This document shows, one piece after another, positions 55,037 through 64,000 of a DNA stretch of 64,000 nucleotides. Source of the stretch: CAZOLI01 sp964580675 (GTDB taxonomy: Bacteria > Planctomycetota > MHYJ01 > CAYXQY01); NCBI GenBank assembly GCA_964580675.1, contig CAZOLI010000012.1:24734-88733 (forward strand), in the 5' to 3' direction. The translations under genes and the position numbers were made by a program. The stretch's first letter is position 1; each line of letters starts with the position of its first letter. Under the pieces are notes generated by a model, which did no database searches, had not been told where the DNA came from, and worked only from the letters and a program-made list of their open reading frames with translations.

Positions 55037-57577
55037 TTACTTCCTCCAGATCTCGCCGTTCGCCAGCCCCCAGTCCGGGCCAAATATCCCGGCCGCGACG
55101 ACGGAAAATGACTGGTTTTCTCCCTCCTTTTTTCTCTTCCAGACGAACAGGTCGGGAAACGCTTCCCGGGAACTAAAAATGTTGCCCAGCATCGACGCTC
55201 GCATTCCGTACGGCCCGGTTCCACCAACGATGCCCACGAGGTGTTCATCGCTCTCTTTCCGGGGCCGGACGTAAAACGTGGAGAGATCCGTGCCCTCAAA
55301 CGCCCGGTCCCCAACCACCAGTTTGCCGCTACGAACGTCGACGGGGGATTTTCCGATCACATGGCTGAACGCCCGATTGTTGTCGGCGTTTCCGTAAAGA
55401 ATCACGTTACGTCCACTGTACTTCTCCGGGTCGAACCTCTGGTCGGATAGAACGATGGCCCGTCCATTGCCCCGGTACCACCATCGCTGGGCGTCAAACC
55501 GGGCGCGGGCACGGGCGGCCTCCTTCATCTCCTCGCTCCCCCCGGTCCCGTACACGAGCACAAAGTTCTTTCGAAACGACCGAATGAAGGGACCGTAGCG
55601 ATCCGGCTTTTTCCAACCGTCCGGCACAGGTTGTCCGAATTGTTTCCAGGAACCGTCCTCGTACCGAAAGTGAAGCCACGCCTTCCCGTCCCATTTCACC
55701 CGCCGGTCGCTCCCATCCACGGAAACGGTAATTTTTCCTTTCGAAAAATGAAGAGAGGGATCCACCGACACCGACCGGACGTTTTTTGTGGACACGTTGA
55801 TCCGGCGGTTCCCCGAAGCAACGTTTGCGGTCACCTTGCTCCTGGCCAGTAATTTCTTCTGCAGATTGATTCGGACAAACCGGCGTCTGGCCGAGATGCC
55901 CGGGTTCCAGGTCCGAAAAGCCACCTGCTCCGGCACCTCCGTTCGGGGGTTCTTCCGGAAAAAGGAAAAGAGGTCGTTCATGTTCACACAATCCGCACCC
56001 TCTGTTCCGTCACGGTCCCACCAGTGGCCTCCCCCTTTCTCCTCGTGGTAGCGGTAATTGTCGTGAAATTTTTTGATTTTGTCGACCATGTTCCGGGCAT
56101 GAGCAACGGGCACGTTGTCGTCGTCCGAGCCGTGAATCACGAACACCCCGACATCCTTCAGATTCCGGACAAGTGACGCCGTGTCGGTTGGCCCGTAAGA
56201 CCGTCGAAGAAACTCCCAGGGATATTCCTCGGTTGGCCCGGAAAGACCGTCAAAGCCGAAGTAACTGACCCACCCGGCACTCGGGCTAATGGCGGCAAAC
56301 CGTCCCGGATAGGTGGTGCCGAGATGCCAGGTTCCGTGCCCGCCCATCGAGTGGCCGGCGAGGTACACCCGGTTCGGGTCCACGGGAAATTTGTCCATGG
56401 CAACGTCAAGCACATTCATGCCGTTTTCACGCCCCCAGTCCTCCCAGTCAAAACCGAACGGCCGGCGGTTGGTGGCCACGACGATGTACATGTCGTCCTT
56501 CGGGGTATACCCCATCGATCCCCCGTCCTCCCCGACACCAACCTTCACCCCCGCTCCGTGCATCGTCAGGAGAAGACCCACCTTCTCGTCCTTTTTCACC
56601 GGTTTCTTCGGCGGGATCACAACATAATACTGGACGGATCCGTCGACGGGAGACGTCATTGTGGTACGGTAGGTTCCGTTTGGCTCCCGGATTCTGAGAT
56701 CAACCGCGTGTTCGACGCTGGCCATGCCATGTTGAAACCGGAGAGGAAGGGTCAGAGATTTCTTTTCCGGGTTCTCAACCGGTTGTTTGAGTTCAATCGG
56801 AAAGGGGACCTTTCGGATAGAAGCGGGGGGAAGCGGGGGAAGGTCCCGGGTTCGCTTTCGAAACGTCTGGCCGTCTCCGGTGGTTACGGTCACGTCCGAC
56901 AATGTCTGTTGCGAAGCATTGACCGCCAGAATGGCTCCGGGGGAGTGCACGTCCCGGCCCGCGCGAATGTCCGGCACCGTGGTGTCGTGTCCGAGAACAA
57001 TCAGTTTATTTTCGGGGGTTTTTATTCGAAACCGAAACTGTTTTCGAATGGTTTTCAGGTAAAGATGGTTCGACCCGCTTTTCAGGAGAAGTGGTATAAT
57101 CGCCGGCCGGCGGTCGTACAGATCGCTTGAGTACCCCTGTCCGTTCAGGTACAGAAAATACGGCGACTGCACTTTCGCAAGAACCACACGTTCACGCGAG
57201 GACTCGATGTTTGTGTAGGCGTATCCCCGTTTGAGGCGTTTGTCCCGTACGCGGCCCTTCTTGTTCGCCATCACCTTCGTCCAGGCCGTTGAAAGACCCG
57301 GGTATTTCTGACCGGGCTCCGGTGGGGAAGCATGACCGGGGAGAATGTGTTTCTTTAGAACAGCGTCGGCGGTGATCGGTTTGCCCCGGTTTTTCTGGAT
57401 GGGAACCCCTCCCCCTTTCTGTTCTTCAATTCCGGTTACAAGCCAGTTCTTGATCGGTCGGTATTCCTCCTGAGCACAGAGGGGCCGGACGAAAAACAAA
57501 AGAAGGAACAAAAAGGTAAACAACCCGGAGAACACGGACATACGAAAACGGTGGCCTGGGACGTTGAGGAATGCCAT
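55037..57577 (-). CDS. Secreted prolyl-oligopeptidase-like alpha/beta hydrolase (S9/esterase type)
   Basis: About 846 residues. A signal peptide ('LFTFLFLLLFFVRPLC' then 'AQEE') is followed by about 320 residues of mixed fold. The hydrolase domain comes next ('GLLLTMHGAGVKVG', 'VYLAGHSMGGHGTWHLG' with the nucleophilic Ser, 'FVIHGSDDDNVPVAHA' with Asp, 'GGGHWWDRDG' with His). A C-terminal beta-rich domain ends with 'FVLVYGTGGSEEMKEA', a second hydrolase-like feature. This long arrangement is known from planctomycete and related 'prolyl oligopeptidase family serine peptidase' proteins. Substrate unknown; feruloyl- or acetyl-esterase action is also possible. Starts at 57577 or 57541. Confidence 0.87.
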   Translation of the reverse strand: MAFLNVPGHRFRMSVFSGLFTFLFLLLFFVRPLCAQEEYRPIKNWLVTGIEEQKGGGVPIQKNRGKPITADAVLKKHILPGHASPPEPGQKYPGLSTAWTKVMANKKGRVRDKRLKRGYAYTNIESSRERVVLAKVQSPYFLYLNGQGYSSDLYDRRPAIIPLLLKSGSNHLYLKTIRKQFRFRIKTPENKLIVLGHDTTVPDIRAGRDVHSPGAILAVNASQQTLSDVTVTTGDGQTFRKRTRDLPPLPPASIRKVPFPIELKQPVENPEKKSLTLPLRFQHGMASVEHAVDLRIREPNGTYRTTMTSPVDGSVQYYVVIPPKKPVKKDEKVGLLLTMHGAGVKVGVGEDGGSMGYTPKDDMYIVVATNRRPFGFDWEDWGRENGMNVLDVAMDKFPVDPNRVYLAGHSMGGHGTWHLGTTYPGRFAAISPSAGWVSYFGFDGLSGPTEEYPWEFLRRSYGPTDTASLVRNLKDVGVFVIHGSDDDNVPVAHARNMVDKIKKFHDNYRYHEEKGGGHWWDRDGTEGADCVNMNDLFSFFRKNPRTEVPEQVAFRTWNPGISARRRFVRINLQKKLLARSKVTANVASGNRRINVSTKNVRSVSVDPSLHFSKGKITVSVDGSDRRVKWDGKAWLHFRYEDGSWKQFGQPVPDGWKKPDRYGPFIRSFRKNFVLVYGTGGSEEMKEAARARARFDAQRWWYRGNGRAIVLSDQRFDPEKYSGRNVILYGNADNNRAFSHVIGKSPVDVRSGKLVVGDRAFEGTDLSTFYVRPRKESDEHLVGIVGGTGPYGMRASMLGNIFSSREAFPDLFVWKRKKEGENQSFSVVAAGIFGPDWGLANGEIWRK

Positions 57578-57857
57578 ATATTTGTCACACGAACAAAACA
57601 AAAAACGGTCGGGTCGACGAAGAACACGCGACATCAACCCCCCAATATAACGCAGTTTAGATGGAGTGGCAATAACACCCCCAGGACCGGTTTTTTGTGT
57701 CCGTTTCCGGGACATTTTCCGGGGAAGCACAGAAGATCGTAACACCGAATTTGGGGGATTTACATTTCGGAAGTCGTTCAAATCAGGCCGTATCTTGATC
57801 CTGCTCTTGATCAGAAATGGATTTACGGCCGAGGGCCGTTTCCGAAGTCCTCACTCC

Positions 57858-59256
57858 TTACCTTGTAACACTCCTTACTCCCGACGCCTTATTCATATCA
57901 TTCTTCACGGTCCGAAGAATCACCTGGAAATCCACTCTGTCCAATTGTCCAATGGTTTGAAGGTGGTCCTCCCATTTCTCCACAAAACCCGTTGCCGTCC
58001 GGGACGGCACATCCCTGAAAATTGTTTGTGTTTGCCAGCCATTGGAACGGTCAAGATGAATCCGGAAGTTGACGTTTTCCCCGGATTGCCACGCAGGAAC
58101 CGCCCTGACCTGACCAACGTCCCCCGGACGGTACCGTGTTGTACTCGTTCGCCCGACAAACGTCTTTTCTGTTTCCAGGCCATGGTCCGTTAGCCGGACG
58201 TCCACCCGGGCAAACCAGAACCAGAACATTGTATTAATGAGGAATAAATTTAGACCGGTCAGAAAAAGTCGTGCAACGGAAGCTTTCCAGTTATTCCCTT
58301 CCGCGATAAGGGCAATAATCAGAAATCCTCCGAAAATAATGAACATCACCAATAATAATATTTCTGCACCCACACTCTGCGGAGGGAACGACATATACAC
58401 CAATTCTCCGTCCTCGTTGCGTCGAACGCGAAATCCCTCGGCCTCGTGCTTTTCTCCTTTCCGGGTGTGGACCCGGTCCTCCTCCGTTTTTCCCTCCTTC
58501 GAGCAATCGCGGTTGCCGTCGGGACGAAACACGGGCACTGGGAACCAGGCGGTGAAGTTGGGACCGGCCACGGGGGCCTCCACGAATAGCTCCCAGACAA
58601 TTTCATTTTCCCGAGCAAACGTCGATTCCCCTCCAAATACCGACTCCCGGGCATCCCCGGGAATGTGAAACGAAACCGGAATCTCGGTCTTCCCGGAGGC
58701 GTGGTTTTTCTCGGACATCGACCGATCCCCCGATCACCAGAGGATGGTTTCGTCGTCAGAACCTGAATCTTCGTCCTGCGGAACCAATTTGCTGGAGAGG
58801 CTCACCCGAAACCCGTTTTCCGGTTTCAGATGATCGTCCAGTAAAACCGTTCCCCGAAGCGTTTCTCCGGGAACGGCGGGGACGGTCTCCAGCTGCAGTT
58901 CCGCAGACCCAAACCACCGGAACTTCCAGACCTCATAGACGACGACCCCAACAATTGCCAGTGATACCACCGGAAATATGAGGACGAGATGGTTTGGCCA
59001 CGAGAAAATGGAAGACCTTGTTCCCCCTGAAATCAGAAGGGGAAGCAGTGACATCACGAGAAACATGACGGAGGTGGATACATATGAGCGTCACTCTCAG
59101 GGAACTCTGTTCGTACATAACGAGTCCCTCGTTTCAATCCTCCCGCCACTTCCAGGGTTGATCGGGGAACTTCTCCCTGTTTGCCTCGTTGACGTTCCGC
59201 AGATTTCGAAGAGGCAGGCCCTGTTGACGAATTTCCGGTGTAAGCGTTCAGAATGA
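57858..59256 (-). pseudogene. Decayed DUF3592-type membrane protein gene
   Basis: Three pieces of one protein can be followed in order. From about 59256, a frame reads 'LPLRNLRNVNEANREKFPDQ' and 'PWKWRED' and stops at TGA (59134-59136), just where homologues have a conserved Trp. The reading frame then shifts, and 58734-59066 ('FLVMSLLPLLI' membrane helix, 'ELQLETVPAVPGETLRGTVL') runs to 'ETILW' and a TGA at 58734-58736. The next piece, in the same frame (57858-58718), resumes with 'IPVSFHIPGDARES', 'EIVWELFVEAPVAGPNFTAW', two membrane helices and the C-terminal PH-like region. The order and sequence match a known DUF3592-type architecture. At least two stops and one frameshift make it non-functional as one protein; sequencing error could explain one but hardly all three. 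Confidence 0.75.
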
Positions 59257-59653
59257 TCCGGTCCTGAACCTACTATATGAATTTCCGTCCAGGGAAACAC
59301 CCAGAAAAATCCGAACCCCGAATTCGAAATAAGAAATACACAAAACAACAAAAGGTAATTCTAATTGTCATCCAGATCCTAATCCACGGTCCGGAAATTG
59401 ATTTGGCGGATCGTTCTGTCAAAAATTGTGAAGAGAATTTACATTTTTTGCGGTGTAACGTCCGATAAAAAAATCACACACCGAATATGCAAATTTCATG
59501 GAAAATTTTCGAATATTTGATTTGTCGCACCGGGAGAAAAACTGGTATGAGATTTGCGCATAATCCCTGTCGGAACGAACCCCGGATACGAATACGAACG
59601 GTATGGCGTCGCTGTCGTTTTTGTTCACCACAATTTCCTGCGGGAGACCTTCC
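59257..59653. other. AT-rich spacer, no gene supported
   Basis: The region may contain the lost N-terminus of the decayed DUF3592-type gene, but no family sequence is recognisable upstream of 59256. No clear promoter with both boxes was found for the following gene. Confidence 0.4.
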
Positions 59654-60478
59654 ATGAACACAATCAAAACACTCGGCATCGCTTTGATCGGGGTTCTGCT
59701 TGCCGCCGGATCCGTCCTCGGACAGGACAAAAAACACGAAAAGACAAAAAACCAAATCCGGTCCGCACAGCATCAGTTTCTACGAACGAAATACAAAGAA
59801 CTCCTAAAACACCTCAAAACACACAACCGGCGTCGGAAGAAATTTACCGACCACTTTGACCGCGACGGAAACGGGAAATTGAGCGAGAAGGAACTCCGTC
59901 GGCTCGAGGAACAACTCCGGAACCGGTTCCGCCGACACCTGAACAAAATCAATCAACTCGTGCGGGAACACGGCGATAGCTGGCGAAAACACTTCCGGAA
60001 GTGGCTTCAAAAACAAAAAAAGGGGGACGCCGGGAAAAAGGGAAAGAAACACAAAAAGAAGAAGGGCAAAAAGAAACACAAAAAGAAAAAGAAACACCAC
60101 GGGAAAAAGAAGAAAAAGAAAAAACAGAAGAAGAAGCACAAAAAGAAACGGGGGAAGAACAAGAAGCACCACGGAAAAAAGAAGAAAAAACGGAAACACC
60201 GGAAAAAACGAAAAAAGAAACACAGGAAGAAAAAAAGGAAGAAGAAACGGCGCAAGAAAAAGCACAAAAAGAAACATCGTAAGAAAAAGCATAAGAAGAA
60301 AAAGAAGCATAAGAAAAAAAAGAAGAACGGCAAAAAGAAAGGGCGGAAACACAGGAAGCGGAAGAAGAAAAAACACAAAAAGAAGAACGGAAAAAAACAC
60401 GCCTGGGCCGAGGCCTTCGTCAACCACATCCTGAAGAAACACCGGAAGAAGCACGGTGGGAAGAAGAAAAAAGAGTAA
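59654..60478 (+). CDS. Secreted EF-hand protein with an extreme Lys/His/Arg-rich tail
   Basis: A 274-residue protein. The signal peptide ('LGIALIGVLLAAGSVLGQ', residues 7-24) is followed by a helical domain and a perfect EF-hand loop at 69-80 (Asp69, Asp71, Asn73, Lys75, Ser77, Glu80). From about residue 119 to the end, more than 130 residues are nearly all Lys, Arg, His and Gly, in phrases such as 'KKHKKKKGKKKHKKKKK', until a short ordered end ('AWAEAFVNHILKKH'). The domain order implies export. The mature protein would be strongly cationic, unlike the acidic proteome around it. It may bind DNA, exopolysaccharide or phosphate outside the cell, or metals through His. The upstream ATG at 59603 is less likely, as it would block the signal peptide. 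Confidence 0.85.
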   Translation: MNTIKTLGIALIGVLLAAGSVLGQDKKHEKTKNQIRSAQHQFLRTKYKELLKHLKTHNRRRKKFTDHFDRDGNGKLSEKELRRLEEQLRNRFRRHLNKINQLVREHGDSWRKHFRKWLQKQKKGDAGKKGKKHKKKKGKKKHKKKKKHHGKKKKKKKQKKKHKKKRGKNKKHHGKKKKKRKHRKKRKKKHRKKKRKKKRRKKKHKKKHRKKKHKKKKKHKKKKKNGKKKGRKHRKRKKKKHKKKNGKKHAWAEAFVNHILKKHRKKHGGKKKKE

Positions 60479-60610
60479 CCGCCGGTGAACAATCCCCGGG
60501 CCCGGACCGAGCCGCTTCCGGTCCCCTGATCCTCGACGCACCATCCGGAACGGGCCCGGACAGGCGGGCGCCGGGTTATTCCAGAGTAGCCGACATTTCC
60601 TGAAATCCTC

Positions 60611-61147
60611 GTGTTGTCCAAAACGACAACGTATCTGGCCGCCTCCGTAGGCGGGGTCCTGTTGCTGGTAATGTTGCTTCTCCACAGGCACGACGGATAC
60701 CGGACCTGCATACGGTGTTACTCACACAGGAAACACACGTCCTTTTCCGTCGGTTTGGTTGAGGCACGGATCCCGGTATCCCCGGAGATAAACGAGATTG
60801 ACCATTCACACATCCACCAGAATTTCTACGGCAAAAAGCACATTCACAACTGGCAATTCGGGGCGGAAGAAATAACCGGGATTTTGGGAACCACCTATCT
60901 CTGCGGAACAACCCCCGGCAATCATTTTGTGGAATTCTACGAAATGTCCCCGAAATTCAGAGCGTGGATCGACGAACGTCGTTCCTCCGGAGACCTATCG
61001 AGAAAGAAGCTGATGAACATGATCCAACACAACCCTTATCCAGACACAAAAACAGAAGGATGGAAGACGCAAAAAAACCGAATAAACCAACTCCTGGAAA
61101 ATTTTGACGAACGGACGAGAAGGAACACAGAGAGCCAAAAGAAGTAA
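60611..61147 (+). CDS. Small membrane-anchored protein with CxxC, unknown
   Basis: A 178-residue protein starting with GTG at 60611. One membrane helix at residues 8-25 ('YLAASVGGVLLLVMLLL') is followed by a 'CIRCYSHR' CxxC motif and a His/Trp-rich segment ('DHSHIHQNFYGKKHIHNWQF'), then a helical tail. The His residues and CxxC suggest metal or redox binding, but no family is recognised. It lies between the Lys-rich protein gene and the LRR gene. Confidence 0.68.
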   Translation: MLSKTTTYLAASVGGVLLLVMLLLHRHDGYRTCIRCYSHRKHTSFSVGLVEARIPVSPEINEIDHSHIHQNFYGKKHIHNWQFGAEEITGILGTTYLCGTTPGNHFVEFYEMSPKFRAWIDERRSSGDLSRKKLMNMIQHNPYPDTKTEGWKTQKNRINQLLENFDERTRRNTESQKK

Positions 61148-61354
61148 CAGCCGGCAACCGGAAGGCGGAAGCCGAACAGAAGCACCCGGGGTGGTCCATT
61201 CAATACATACTCTCGCACCGTTCGGGAATTTCCTGTGTTCCTTCCTTCGTAATTACCCGGGCTTCTCTCCGTCACATTTTGCTACGGCCGGGGCTATGGA
61301 CCTATTCCTCGAGTGATGGTTGACGGTGATGGACGAGAAAGAACCTATGATTCT
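61148..61354. other. Short spacer, no gene supported
   Basis: The roughly 200 bases show no coding frame of note; the promoter for the LRR gene lies at their right end. Confidence 0.4.
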
Positions 61355-61382
61355 TTGATGGTGCCCCTTTTTTCATTATAAT
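61355..61382 (+). promoter_or_regulatory. Sigma70 promoter of the LRR protein gene
   Basis: TTGATG (61355-61360) and the perfect consensus TATAAT (61377-61382) are separated by 16 bases. Transcription should start near 61389, leaving about 65 bases before the ATG at 61454, which helps to choose that start over the earlier frame opening at 61412. Confidence 0.7.
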
Positions 61383-61453
61383 TCCAGATTAAAGGGCATG
61401 TTATTGCTACCTTGTTGACCGTCATTACCACGAAATATTTCTTTCCAGGACAC

Positions 61454-63982
61454 ATGAACACCACCGGAAGTCATGCTATCGAATTTCGGTCATGGATCCG
61501 GCCGGCTCAAATGTGTCTGATTGCAATTGTGTTCATGCTCCTCTGTCCCACCTCTATTTGTCCCCAGGAATCACAACAGGAACGCGGCGATCGGGTGAAG
61601 AAGATACAAATCACCTACAGTGGCAGGAACGAAGATTCGCGGTTTAACGATATATACAAAAATGAGGAGATTGTTGGCTCCCAAACCGTAGAGATCGAAC
61701 TTCAGGTCGGTGACCTCGTTCAAATACCGGAACGAAACATAAACTATATATACGAAGGGGAAGACCAGTTACACTTTGTCAGGGAAAGCAATCTGCTTCG
61801 TGTAAATGGGGCACCATTCGGGGCCGTTATTTCGGATGACGATGAGCTGGTGAATGTCATAGATTCGTTTGGTGAGAACCCCATAAAACATCTTGTCCTC
61901 CAGACGAACCCAGGCGAGGCGGGCTGGAAACTTGTGTCCGATCTTTCACGGCTCCGATCCCTTCACATCAACTCAAAAAACGTGACCAACGAGGGAATCC
62001 GATCCCTCAGAAATCTCTCGTCGCTACGCTTTCTTGATCTTGAGGACACGAACGTAACCGGCGAGGGATTAAAGCACATCGGTACCCTTTCCGGCCTTCA
62101 TTACCTAGAACTTTCATCCCTGGAGTTATCGGACGCCAGTTTGAAACCCCTGAAACCCCTCACCTCGTTGCGTAGTATTCATCTAACGGATACAAACGTC
62201 ACCGGCACAGGGGTAAATCACCTCACCGAACTTACTTCTCTTCGTATACTTGATCTGGAGGGCACTGAATTAAAAGGGAAGAAACTTAAGAATCTAAGCA
62301 ATTTTCATTCACTTCAATCGCTCGATCTCGCCCATACCAGGTTCACGGATAATGGATTGAAGAAGTTTCAAAACGTAACGTCCCTTCGTTACCTGGACCT
62401 CTCGGACACGAACATATCTGATAAAGGATTAAAATACCTTAAGGACCTCACAAAACTCAAGTATATTTATTTAATAAGAACGGACATTACAGGAGAAGGG
62501 TTTCGGCACCTCAAAAAACATAATTCGCTTCAATCTCTTTCCCTCCACTCTTCCGAGATTAAGGATATCGGACTGAAACATCTGGAAAGCCTTCGTTCCC
62601 TCAAATCCCTGAACCTCTCCTATACGGAGGTCACCAGTTCAGGTTTGCAATACCTTCGGAATCATACCAATTTGCGATACCTTTTTCTTAAAAACACGAA
62701 CGTTACCGATTCGGGGATGAAACACCTGAAAAACCTGACCTCCCTTAAAAGACTTCAACTTATGAACACGGATGTTTCCGGCGAAGGACTGAAACACATC
62801 CAGAACTGGAATTCACTTGAAAATCTACGTCTTGCCGATACGGCGGTTTCCGATGAGGGCATGAAATACATTGATCGTCTCAAATCATTAAAAGCACTGG
62901 GGGTATCTGAAACAGCGGTAGGCAATTCGGGGCTTAAACACATAAAACAGCTCAAATCACTTCGCTGGCTTGATCTCTCATATACAAACGTTACAGGGAA
63001 GGGGCTTGAGCATCTCAACGATCTTCCGTCTCTTCGAAAGCTAACTCTTACTGGCACGGACATCAGGGATGAACATCTAAAGCACCTTACGAAATTCTCG
63101 TCCCTTCGTGTCCTGCATCTTGACGGGACGAACATTACGGATGAGGGGACCAAACACCTCAAACATCTTTCGGGGCTGGATTACCTAGATATCAGCGAAA
63201 CAAAGATGACGTTTTTGGGGAAATTGAAACTAACCGTCTTTCTTAAAGAGAGTTCTCATTCCGTACAAATTCGCGGCCTCAACTCCTCTGAGGAAAAACG
63301 TAAAATTCGAAAAGAGGTTATGAAGTTTGCCCATCAACATCCCGGGGTTCGAGAACAAAAACCACTTCACCTCGCCACTTCCGTTCTCGTCCAGGATACG
63401 TGGGATTTAATAAACGGGTATTTGCTCATTGATTATGTAAAATTTGTTGAAGAGGCGCTGGAAAAGACGGAGCAGTGGAAAAAGGCGTACGGATTTTTAA
63501 TTGGAATTCAGATGCGCGAAGACAGCCTGGTCGAACAACTTCCCGATCACCGGAAGAAACGACTCCGGTCCTGGATGGGGAACCGGTTGAGACGTGTTGA
63601 AGAGGAGTTGTCCGGAGAGTCGTTGATCGAAACCGTCACCAACGACAGCAAAAAGGAGGGGGAGATTTCGTCGGGAACCAGATCGAAAATAACAAACCAG
63701 GTAAAAAACCTCTCGGCGAAATCACACCAGAGCCGGCAAGAAGCTACCCAGGCACTGAAACAGCATTCTCCGGAGGTTGCCCGGCTCCTTAACAGTCACC
63801 TTGAGGAATCGGACAATCCGGAGGCCCAAAAACGGTTACGAGAGATTCTTCAGTACCTCGCCGGTAAACGATTCAGCTGGCAGGTGTTTCCGGTGAATTT
63901 TGACCGAATAATACAGAAGATGGAACGAAACAGAATAATAAAGATGATGGACCTGAAAATACTGGAGAGGATGGACCGGTAA
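61454..63982 (+). CDS. Secreted leucine-rich-repeat protein with 18 repeats of 24 residues and a HEAT-like tail
   Basis: About 842 residues. A hydrophobic segment (residues about 20-40) serves as signal peptide or anchor. After an N-terminal domain come 18 consecutive 24-residue repeats (about residues 155-590) of the form LTSLRxLDLSxTNVTDxGLKHL, a regular solenoid. The last 250 residues are helical, with a HEAT-like 'QSRQEATQALKQHSPEVARL'. LRR solenoids bind proteins, and this one is predicted outside the cytoplasm. The gene is complete in the window and behind its own promoter. The repeat consensus resembles planctomycete LRR proteins. Several weak repeats lack the central Asn. Confidence 0.88.
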   Translation: MNTTGSHAIEFRSWIRPAQMCLIAIVFMLLCPTSICPQESQQERGDRVKKIQITYSGRNEDSRFNDIYKNEEIVGSQTVEIELQVGDLVQIPERNINYIYEGEDQLHFVRESNLLRVNGAPFGAVISDDDELVNVIDSFGENPIKHLVLQTNPGEAGWKLVSDLSRLRSLHINSKNVTNEGIRSLRNLSSLRFLDLEDTNVTGEGLKHIGTLSGLHYLELSSLELSDASLKPLKPLTSLRSIHLTDTNVTGTGVNHLTELTSLRILDLEGTELKGKKLKNLSNFHSLQSLDLAHTRFTDNGLKKFQNVTSLRYLDLSDTNISDKGLKYLKDLTKLKYIYLIRTDITGEGFRHLKKHNSLQSLSLHSSEIKDIGLKHLESLRSLKSLNLSYTEVTSSGLQYLRNHTNLRYLFLKNTNVTDSGMKHLKNLTSLKRLQLMNTDVSGEGLKHIQNWNSLENLRLADTAVSDEGMKYIDRLKSLKALGVSETAVGNSGLKHIKQLKSLRWLDLSYTNVTGKGLEHLNDLPSLRKLTLTGTDIRDEHLKHLTKFSSLRVLHLDGTNITDEGTKHLKHLSGLDYLDISETKMTFLGKLKLTVFLKESSHSVQIRGLNSSEEKRKIRKEVMKFAHQHPGVREQKPLHLATSVLVQDTWDLINGYLLIDYVKFVEEALEKTEQWKKAYGFLIGIQMREDSLVEQLPDHRKKRLRSWMGNRLRRVEEELSGESLIETVTNDSKKEGEISSGTRSKITNQVKNLSAKSHQSRQEATQALKQHSPEVARLLNSHLEESDNPEAQKRLREILQYLAGKRFSWQVFPVNFDRIIQKMERNRIIKMMDLKILERMDR

Positions 63983-64000
63983 CTGGAACCACATTCGAAC

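Noticed and set aside
54952..55314. N-terminal extension of the polytopic membrane protein at 54088
   Set aside because: It lies antisense-free but inside the S9-type hydrolase gene on the same strand in another frame and has a Ser/Arg-rich non-protein composition.
58734..58736. Selenocysteine or read-through at the in-frame TGA
   Set aside because: A second TGA and a frameshift occur in the same gene, no SECIS-like hairpin was apparent, and decay explains all three.
59804..60691. Long minus-strand open frame rich in Phe and Leu
   Set aside because: It is the complement of the polypurine tract coding the Lys-rich tail and has no start site or family match.
1..64000. tRNA genes, rRNA, CRISPR array, prophage or intact insertion sequence
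   Set aside because: Scanning the spacers by eye revealed no cloverleaf, no regularly spaced repeat-spacer array and no transposase or phage genes.

Overview
The window looks like part of a Gram-negative bacterial chromosome of moderate-to-high GC. Several features point, without proof, to Planctomycetota or a related PVC/deep-branching lineage: secreted PQQ-type and WD40 beta-propellers, HEAT-like tails of the 'aLPvL..dpEil.R..eLL' type, a DUF3592-type membrane protein, S9 peptidases, a 24-residue-repeat LRR protein and many lipoproteins or proteins with one membrane segment. Many proteins are rich in Asp/Glu, and the sulfur and SLC13-TrkA_C genes resemble those of halophiles, so a saline habitat is plausible (inference). 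No rRNA, tRNA, CRISPR array, prophage or intact insertion sequence was seen.

Region 1 (1-19.0 kb) is mixed housekeeping and envelope functions. It holds a membrane-anchored EEP hydrolase cut by the left edge, a DUF123 GIY-YIG protein, a minus-strand operon (PQQ sugar dehydrogenase, WD40 lipoprotein, membrane protein), a BtuD-like ABC ATPase facing cbiB and cobU, a PQQ-propeller protein, a PIN-PhoH ATPase, a bacterial lipase-maturation-factor homologue and a very large DUF2339 membrane protein. Region 2 (19.1-22.6 kb) has a DUF2237 protein, an SLC13 permease and a formyltransferase.

Region 3 (22.9-33.3 kb) is a complete tryptophan operon with a probable leader-peptide attenuator carrying a W-x-W-x-W run. 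The order is trpL-E-G-D-C/F-B-E2-G2-aroF-A, mostly with overlapping starts and stops. E2 and G2 are full-length, translationally coupled paralogues of anthranilate synthase subunits I and II that have lost their catalytic residues, while E2 keeps a likely tryptophan-binding motif. They sit beside a DAHP synthase and may form a pseudoenzyme sensor. Region 4 (34.1-42.3 kb) is a sulfate-assimilation/siroheme operon: sulfite reductase fused to a MoaD-like domain without Gly-Gly, Fe-S APS reductase, APS kinase, a CbiX-CbiX-DR2241 chelatase, CobA methyltransferase, a divergent TrpD-like protein, a DUF2061 protein and a [3Fe-4S] ferredoxin.

Region 5 (42.8-64.0 kb) is looser and richer in lineage-specific genes: a zinc-ribbon membrane protein, a prolyl oligopeptidase, a stand-alone SecD-P1-like protein, a HEAT/zinc-ribbon/TPR protein, a lipoprotein, an S9-like esterase, a decayed DUF3592-type gene, a secreted EF-hand protein with an extreme Lys/His/Arg tail, and an 18-repeat LRR protein behind a clear sigma70 promoter. 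Its spacers carry degenerate GACGC repeats and hairpins typical of a less conserved part of the chromosome.
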